In this document: piece after piece, positions 61,201 through 64,000 of the stretch
Position numbering within the stretch: position 1 is the stretch's first letter
Layout of the letters: every line of letters starts with the position of its first letter
Source of the DNA: Trachythela sp. YZ-2020
Lineage: Eukaryota; Cnidaria; Anthozoa; Malacalcyonacea; Clavulariidae
DNA length: 64,000 nt
Direction: 5' to 3'
NCBI GenBank assembly: GCA_016169945.1
Contig: JADLSH010000395.1
Span: forward strand, 2,892,501 to 2,956,500
Notes under the pieces: model-generated
Told to the model about the DNA's origin: nothing
The model's database searches: none
The model's input: the letters and a program-made list of their open reading frames with translations, nothing else
Position numbers and translations under genes: made by a program

Positions 61201-63103
61201 TCGTTCATAAAACAAGGAAATAATTGACAACATGCATATATTGGACATTCCATCGCCATGGAGATGCCGATAGAGTGTAATGTAAAAAAGAAGTTATGGA
61301 GGAAAAAGTTTGATAAGTGTTCAAGACTGTGTGGACATCAGGTGGACACAGAGACTAACAGCAAACAAAAGTTACTGATTGCAGTAAAGAAGGGAGAGAT
61401 ACTTGTGGAAAGAAAGGACGTCGAAACTGTGCAATCTGAGAGGCAGGACAAATATAGACGTGCATGAAAAGATTTTAAGAAAACTGCTGAAGGAAGAGAT
61501 ATAAAAACATGGGAATGGCTAAGAACAAACGGGTTAAAAATGGGAACGGAAGGTACGTTAATAGCGCTACATAAGATTATATGCCATTTATAAACTAAGA
61601 AAACATCGAAACTAAGAATATTCGTAAATTGCTACCAGTAAACGCAACCTGCAGAGAAGGTGTTAACTAGAGAATGATATTGTAAAGTTGCTATTAATGC
61701 GAGGAGAAAGAAAAGTTTGAAAAATATCAGAATTTAACAAGAGAAATATGACGAATTCGCAAATGCAAAGAAGTGTTCATCATACCAATTGCGAAGTTTA
61801 GATATGTTGGACCTGGAATAATGCTTCAAAACAATTGAAAATACTTGTTTGTTGAGATCAACAAGTATACTGAGATCCAACAGTCAGTTACTATTATAAA
61901 CAAATACTGAGAGAAACATTCAAATAATGACTATATTTGTCCAGGATATCAAAATCACTTACTTGGTACAGTGAGGTAGTGAAATTCAAATTCGAGTAAA
62001 GATATGAGTTTCAATCCGATAAAAATACCGAAGAGAAAAGTTTTACTGGATTTTCCGAAGAACGCCGGCAGCTCTGCATATAATGAGTAGTTTTTAAGAT
62101 TTTTAATATTTATTTTAGATATTAAGTTATATAATCATTAATCTCATGCGTACTCACACTTGAAACGCTCTTTATGCATTCATAGATTTAGGGTCATTTC
62201 TGTTGCAAATGACAGTGCATGTACACTTTTTCCATTCACCCAAGCAATTAGTTAACCTAAAACAGTTTTGGCTATGCCTATGTTTGTCCATACGAATTAG
62301 TAGTCCACCTCTCGTAAAAACGAAGGAACTTGTAAAAAATATGTACGCTGGATGTACATACAAACGAATGACCGTTAAATTGTTTGAAAATTGTAACAGG
62401 AGGATAATTACACAACAATAATAACTATTTAAAATACATAAATGTTAGTACAAGTATCCACTAACTTACACATTTCATTCATCAACAGTGTCATTTCTGG
62501 ATGGTCCCATTGCGTTGTTTCAGTAGCATGACTAAAATATTTTAAAGATTTGGAAACTAGGACTATTTTAGGATACATCCATCTGTACATGGTGCATGTA
62601 CTTTAATTGCAACATGAAAATTTTTCATATTGTTTAAGTTACTGAAGAATATTTCAAAAAGACAATTGTGTAAACGTCTATTGAGGAACGTTGAGAAAAA
62701 GGAACGCTTTGGCGAGTCTATGCTGGCATCACTCTAAAGATGGGTGGAAGAACGATGTTTATGCAGCCCAATGGTTATTTTCTTGAAACAAAGAATGGCC
62801 TTATGTTGTGGAAAACTAAATTACTCAATTGCAGCCTTCACTAAAACTAGCAGATAAATCATGAAATTTCACACATGCGGCTAGGGGAACTGTCAATAGT
62901 GTTCAACCACAAAGGTTTTACCTCTCCTGAAAATATTTTTGTCTGCCTGAGAATTCTTGGAATATGTGATTAAAGGAATTGGATGCATGATTAGAAATTG
63001 AGGCATAGAACGAAATCTTATTGAAAATAAAAATCTATTAATTACTTGACATAATATGGAACTCCAGCCAATGTTTCAGCTCTCTGCCAGCCTGATGGAG
63101 AGC
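49224..63103 (-). CDS. DMD: Dystrophin, C-terminal half (20 exons; 5' part off the right edge)
   Basis: Twenty exons in one consistent frame give about 695 C-terminal residues. Order: WW domain ([25 protein letters not shown]); EF-hand-like region ([76 protein letters not shown]); ZZ zinc finger ([38 protein letters not shown]); basic linker; [10 protein letters not shown]; coiled coil ([20 protein letters not shown]); Pro/Ser-rich exon; acidic end FTDDDEEV. In other animals the WW-EF-ZZ unit grips dystroglycan and the coiled coil binds dystrobrevin, joining cortical actin to the matrix. WWxxP-type landmarks and zinc-ligand Cys/His are intact. The actin-binding and spectrin-repeat exons must lie to the right of the window. 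A WW domain argues for dystrophin/utrophin type over dystrobrevin. Confidence 0.95.
49677..49781 (-). CDS. DMD: Dystrophin exon: C-terminal helix
   Basis: [20 protein letters not shown] then [13 protein letters not shown]. Resembles LLVAADSITNTMSSLVKELN of dystrobrevin and LEEVMEQLNNSF of dystrophin. Donor A|GTAAGT. Confidence 0.88.
50146..50602 (-). CDS. DMD: Dystrophin exon: Pro/Ser-rich tail
   Basis: 152 codons from [20 protein letters not shown] to QTTLPVYP. Pro-rich segments ([26 protein letters not shown]) could bind SH3 or WW domains; then an acidic helix [20 protein letters not shown]. No counterpart of this size in human dystrophin. Confidence 0.85.
50883..50911. repeat. (AAT)n microsatellite
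   Basis: Nine to ten perfect trinucleotides in a dystrophin intron. Confidence 0.95.
52391..52583 (-). CDS. DMD: Dystrophin exon: coiled coil 2
   Basis: [20 protein letters not shown] ... [20 protein letters not shown] then TKLRHLVHQ, phase 0 at CAG|GTAGAA. If the intron is retained the frame runs 28 codons further to a TAA at 52309-52307, ending SRKLSGSDV, giving a shorter isoform. Confidence 0.93.
53122..53261. mobile_element. Palindromic MITE abutting a dystrophin splice donor
   Basis: Inverted ends TATATCATACAC...GTTTATTATAGTGATTT around about 60 bp, with TA at both borders. On the transcribed strand the intron reads AG|GTAAT and then the element, so it starts three to five bases after the exon. 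Confidence 0.8.
53264..53352 (-). CDS. DMD: Dystrophin exon: coiled coil 1
   Basis: [20 protein letters not shown] then IVVSLEEDN, start of the dystrobrevin-binding coiled coil. A MITE begins within the first bases of the following intron. Confidence 0.88.
53681..53705 (-). CDS. DMD: Dystrophin 25-base microexon
   Basis: LNSKSPPT between a TTTTTTTAG acceptor and a GTAAGT donor. Its length and phases fit exactly between neighbours; it could be skipped only with a frameshift. Confidence 0.75.
53839..53877 (+). ncRNA. Hammerhead-like hairpin (degenerate)
   Basis: AACTTC...GAAGTT closes a hairpin holding GACGAAGGGCCTTCGCTC and GAAACGTC. The GAAAC block and a GGGC/GCTC stem resemble minimal hammerhead ribozymes of Penelope-like elements, but the CUGANGA core reads CAGACGA with an extra A. 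Probably a relic. Confidence 0.3.
54135..54173 (-). CDS. DMD: Dystrophin microexon (DDEH)
   Basis: 39 bases: [12 protein letters not shown], matching DDEHLLIQHYCQSL. Donor CG|GTACGT. Confidence 0.88.
55035..55478. repeat. 15-bp tandem array with distant inverted copy
   Basis: TCGTCGGGGATTTTG repeats five to six times at 55381-55478. The complement (GACAAAAACCCCGACGACAA, AACCCCACATTACTGAATTC) lies at 55039-55090, so the segment can fold back. It sits in the intron after the 55590-55661 exon. Confidence 0.75.
55590..55661 (-). CDS. DMD: Dystrophin exon: acidic/Ser linker
   Basis: [20 protein letters not shown] then ESE. Low complexity, assigned by frame and splice sites between two secure exons. 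Confidence 0.8.
56180..56316 (-). CDS. DMD: Dystrophin exon: basic linker
   Basis: [20 protein letters not shown] then [20 protein letters not shown]; corresponds to GEDVRDFAKVLKNKF...GYLPVQT but with a longer Lys run. Confidence 0.9.
56495..56566 (-). CDS. DMD: Dystrophin exon: ZZ finger 3
   Basis: [20 protein letters not shown] then YCLP; nearly identical to [20 protein letters not shown] of vertebrates. Confidence 0.96.
56662..56701 (-). CDS. DMD: Dystrophin exon: ZZ finger 2
   Basis: 40-base exon: [13 protein letters not shown], further zinc ligands. Acceptor TTTTAAG, donor CAG|GTAATG. Confidence 0.93.
56885..57053 (-). mobile_element. tRNA-derived SINE, copy 1
   Basis: The head 57051-56981 has D-arm GCTCAGTTGGTAGAGC, loop CTAGCAA (anticodon position AGC, Ala-like) and T-arm GTGGGTTCGATTCCCAT. 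Acceptor and anticodon stems contain mismatches. The body CAAGCAATTTTTTAGCTTGC to about 56885 recurs in copy 2. Confidence 0.75.
57121..57278 (-). mobile_element. tRNA-derived SINE, copy 2 (5' truncated)
   Basis: Diverged repeat of copy 1 (GAGCAAGCTGAAAAATTGCT, GTGATGATTGTGGGGTTAGA), lacking the D-arm part of the head. Directly beside the ZZ finger 1 exon, ending about at its donor (57280). Confidence 0.7.
57280..57334 (-). CDS. DMD: Dystrophin exon: ZZ finger 1
   Basis: [17 protein letters not shown], first Cys-x2-Cys pair of the ZZ zinc finger. Confidence 0.95.
57512..57600. repeat. (GTTAC)n microsatellite
   Basis: About 13 perfect TTACG pentamers followed by decayed TTATG units, in a dystrophin intron. 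Confidence 0.95.
57601..57800 (-). pseudogene. Reverse-transcriptase fragment
   Basis: [20 protein letters not shown] then [20 protein letters not shown]; the D.DFAKAFD.VDH catalytic block of a non-LTR RT. Only about 60 residues remain, sense to dystrophin but intronic. It ends at the pentanucleotide array. Confidence 0.72.
57999..58110 (-). CDS. DMD: Dystrophin exon: EF region 6
   Basis: [20 protein letters not shown] then [17 protein letters not shown]; the MVWLPVLHR signature just before the ZZ domain. Confidence 0.95.
58175..58206. repeat. (AT)n microsatellite
   Basis: About 15 AT dinucleotides in the intron just upstream, on the transcribed strand, of the exon ending at 58110. Confidence 0.95.
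58417..58494 (-). CDS. DMD: Dystrophin exon: EF region 5
   Basis: [20 protein letters not shown] then NSCFDR; matches ASFGGSNIEPSVRSCF. 26 codons, phase 0 both ends. Confidence 0.92.
58759..58838 (-). CDS. DMD: Dystrophin exon: EF region 4
   Basis: [20 protein letters not shown] then LKDALM. Phase 0 end at ATG|GTGAGC. Confidence 0.93.
59258..59568. mobile_element. Nested foldback element
   Basis: The inner arms CAGTTATTCTAC, GTCGTATATGAGGTGATAGC and CGAC (59272-59315) are inverted at 59334-59376 around GAGGCGCGATAGCGCCGAG. A further pair, TTATATACACAAGCTCTGGA at 59380 and its complement ending 59568, encloses a smaller palindrome (CTAGCAGGATA / TATCCTGCTAG). Confidence 0.7.
59652..59737 (-). 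CDS. DMD: Dystrophin exon: EF region 3
   Basis: [20 protein letters not shown] then ASVQEKYK; matches [20 protein letters not shown]. Donor T|GTAAGA. Confidence 0.92.
60248..60452 (-). CDS. DMD: Dystrophin exon: EF region 2
   Basis: 68 codons from [20 protein letters not shown] to [13 protein letters not shown]. Longest exon of the EF unit; acceptor GTCGTAG, donor CA|GTAAGT. Confidence 0.95.
60536..60610 (-). CDS. DMD: Dystrophin exon: EF region 1
   Basis: [20 protein letters not shown] then KKIQ; matches FSAYRTAMKLRRLQK. Acceptor TTTTCAAG, donor G|GTAAGG. Confidence 0.93.
60690..61700 (+). pseudogene. Reverse-transcriptase remnant antisense in a dystrophin intron
   Basis: Broken frames on the plus strand: [24 protein letters not shown] start near 60700, [11 protein letters not shown] near 60770, [20 protein letters not shown] near 60820 (catalytic MDD), [17 protein letters not shown] near 60960, YLGVLGEDG near 61030, ending in a charged frame 61258-61467 ([20 protein letters not shown]). 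The blocks follow the RT palm-to-thumb order of site-specific-type non-LTR elements common in invertebrates. Many stops. Confidence 0.65.
62470..62531 (-). CDS. DMD: Dystrophin exon: WW domain, second half
   Basis: [20 protein letters not shown]; second Trp and the WDHP end. The split codon with the previous exon is Asn, as in YYINH of other dystrophins. Confidence 0.93.
63046..63103 (-). CDS. DMD: Dystrophin exon: WW domain, first half
   Basis: [18 protein letters not shown]; first conserved Trp and the YY core. Acceptor TTCTGCAG, donor AA|GTAATT. Confidence 0.9.
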
Positions 63104-63115
63104 CTGCAGAAACAA

Positions 63116-64000
63116 AAATAATGTCACAATGTGACCATTGTATGTCAGCATGTGACCATTGTATACTGTATTTTGGTAGAGTTGACCAATTGATGTAGAC
63201 CATATTTTGGTATACTTGTCGATTTGTATACTTGACAAATGTATACCATATTTCAGTATACTGTATGTATACTACTTGACCAATTAATGTATACCATATT
63301 TAAAGAATGGGTATACCATATTTTGGTGTACTTGACTAATGTGTGTCACATTTCAGTATACTTGACAAATGTACTCCAAGCATGTGCAATCGATGAAAAT
63401 CGATACCAATCTATATCAATTAATTTATTGGAAATCAATGAGCAATATATCGATAACCCTCATGTTTGTGATTATCTATTGGCATTAAATTGATTATCAA
63501 TACTAATCGATAATTGATTGGCATGGGATTTTCATTGTGGACAGCTTTTCATTGTATTCAGTTTTGCTTCCTGCACATCCACAAATAATGTCACAATGTG
63601 ACCATTGTATGTCAGCATGTGACCATTGTATACTGTATTTTGGTAGAGTTGACCAATTGATGTAGACCATATTTTGGTATACTTGTCGATTTGTATACTT
63701 GACAAATGTATACCATATTTCAGTATACTGTATGTATACTACTTGACCAATTAATGTATACCATATTTAAAGAATGGGTATACCATATTTTGGTGTACTT
63801 GACTAATGTGTGTCACATTTCAGTATACTTGACAAATGTACTCCAAGCATGTGCAATCGATGAAAATCGATACCAATCTATATCAATTAATTTATTGGAA
63901 ATCAATGAGCAATATATCGATAACCCTCATGTTTGTGATTATCTATTGGCATTAAATTGATTATCAATACTAATCGATAATTGATTGGCATGGGATTTTC
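63116..64000. repeat. 467-bp tandem duplication running off the right edge
   Basis: The block from about 63116 (AATAATGTCACAATGTGACC) repeats from about 63583 at an offset of 467 bases, with no difference that I can see up to the window end. The unit itself contains shorter GTATACCATATTT and CAGTATACTTGACAAATG repeats. It lies in the intron upstream of the WW exon. Confidence 0.92.

Noticed and set aside
61966..62085. Minus-strand hydrophobic frame ([18 protein letters not shown])
   Set aside because: Considered as a dystrophin exon, but the phase and sequence do not fit; 60536-60610 fits instead.

Overview
This looks like AT-rich animal nuclear DNA from an early-branching metazoan, most likely a cnidarian. 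That placement is inference, from intron-dense conserved metazoan genes and dense CR1-, RTE-, Penelope- and Tc1/mariner-like remnants. I saw nothing bacterial or viral in organisation. Most long open frames are chance frames, so genes were found by joining short exons whose splice sites, phases and protein family alignment all agree.

Four real genes are supported. (1) 176-10812, minus: a band 4.1 / FERM-domain protein of the EPB41L4/L5 type, 14 exons, reading frame continuous from ATG to a candidate stop. (2) 18189-19472, plus: CTDSPL2-like FCP1/SCP phosphatase, 427 residues, in one uninterrupted exon. (3) 35981-43700, minus: TIKI/TRABD2 membrane metalloprotease (Wnt-cleaving family), six exons, complete, with both GxxH motifs. 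(4) 49224-63103 and on past the right edge, minus: the 3' half of a dystrophin gene, 20 exons giving WW, EF-hand-like region, ZZ zinc finger, coiled coil and a new-looking C-terminal tail.

The rest is mobile-element debris. 11.9-17.9 kb: broken non-LTR reverse-transcriptase copies. 20.6-27.8 kb: a CR1-like element on the minus strand, interrupted by a TTAA-flanked MITE and by a nested cluster of elements with CAGGGTGT ends that includes two complementary transposase remnants. 28-35 kb: foldback elements, a tRNA-derived SINE, a 17-bp array split by a MITE, and a second TTAA MITE. 44.6-48.4 kb: hAT-type MITEs and a Penelope-like GIY-YIG fragment between direct repeats. The TIKI and dystrophin introns carry microsatellites, SINEs, foldbacks and retroelement pieces. 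The right edge is a 467-bp tandem duplication.

The genes do not form an operon or pathway. Three of the four are membrane- or cortex-associated (FERM adaptor, Wnt protease, dystrophin), but I see no sign of shared regulation. No convincing new functional system was found. The most interesting items are the covarying ends of the CAGGGTG MITEs, a MITE that forms the first bases of a dystrophin intron, the alternative dystrophin tails, and the intronless CTDSPL2 gene.
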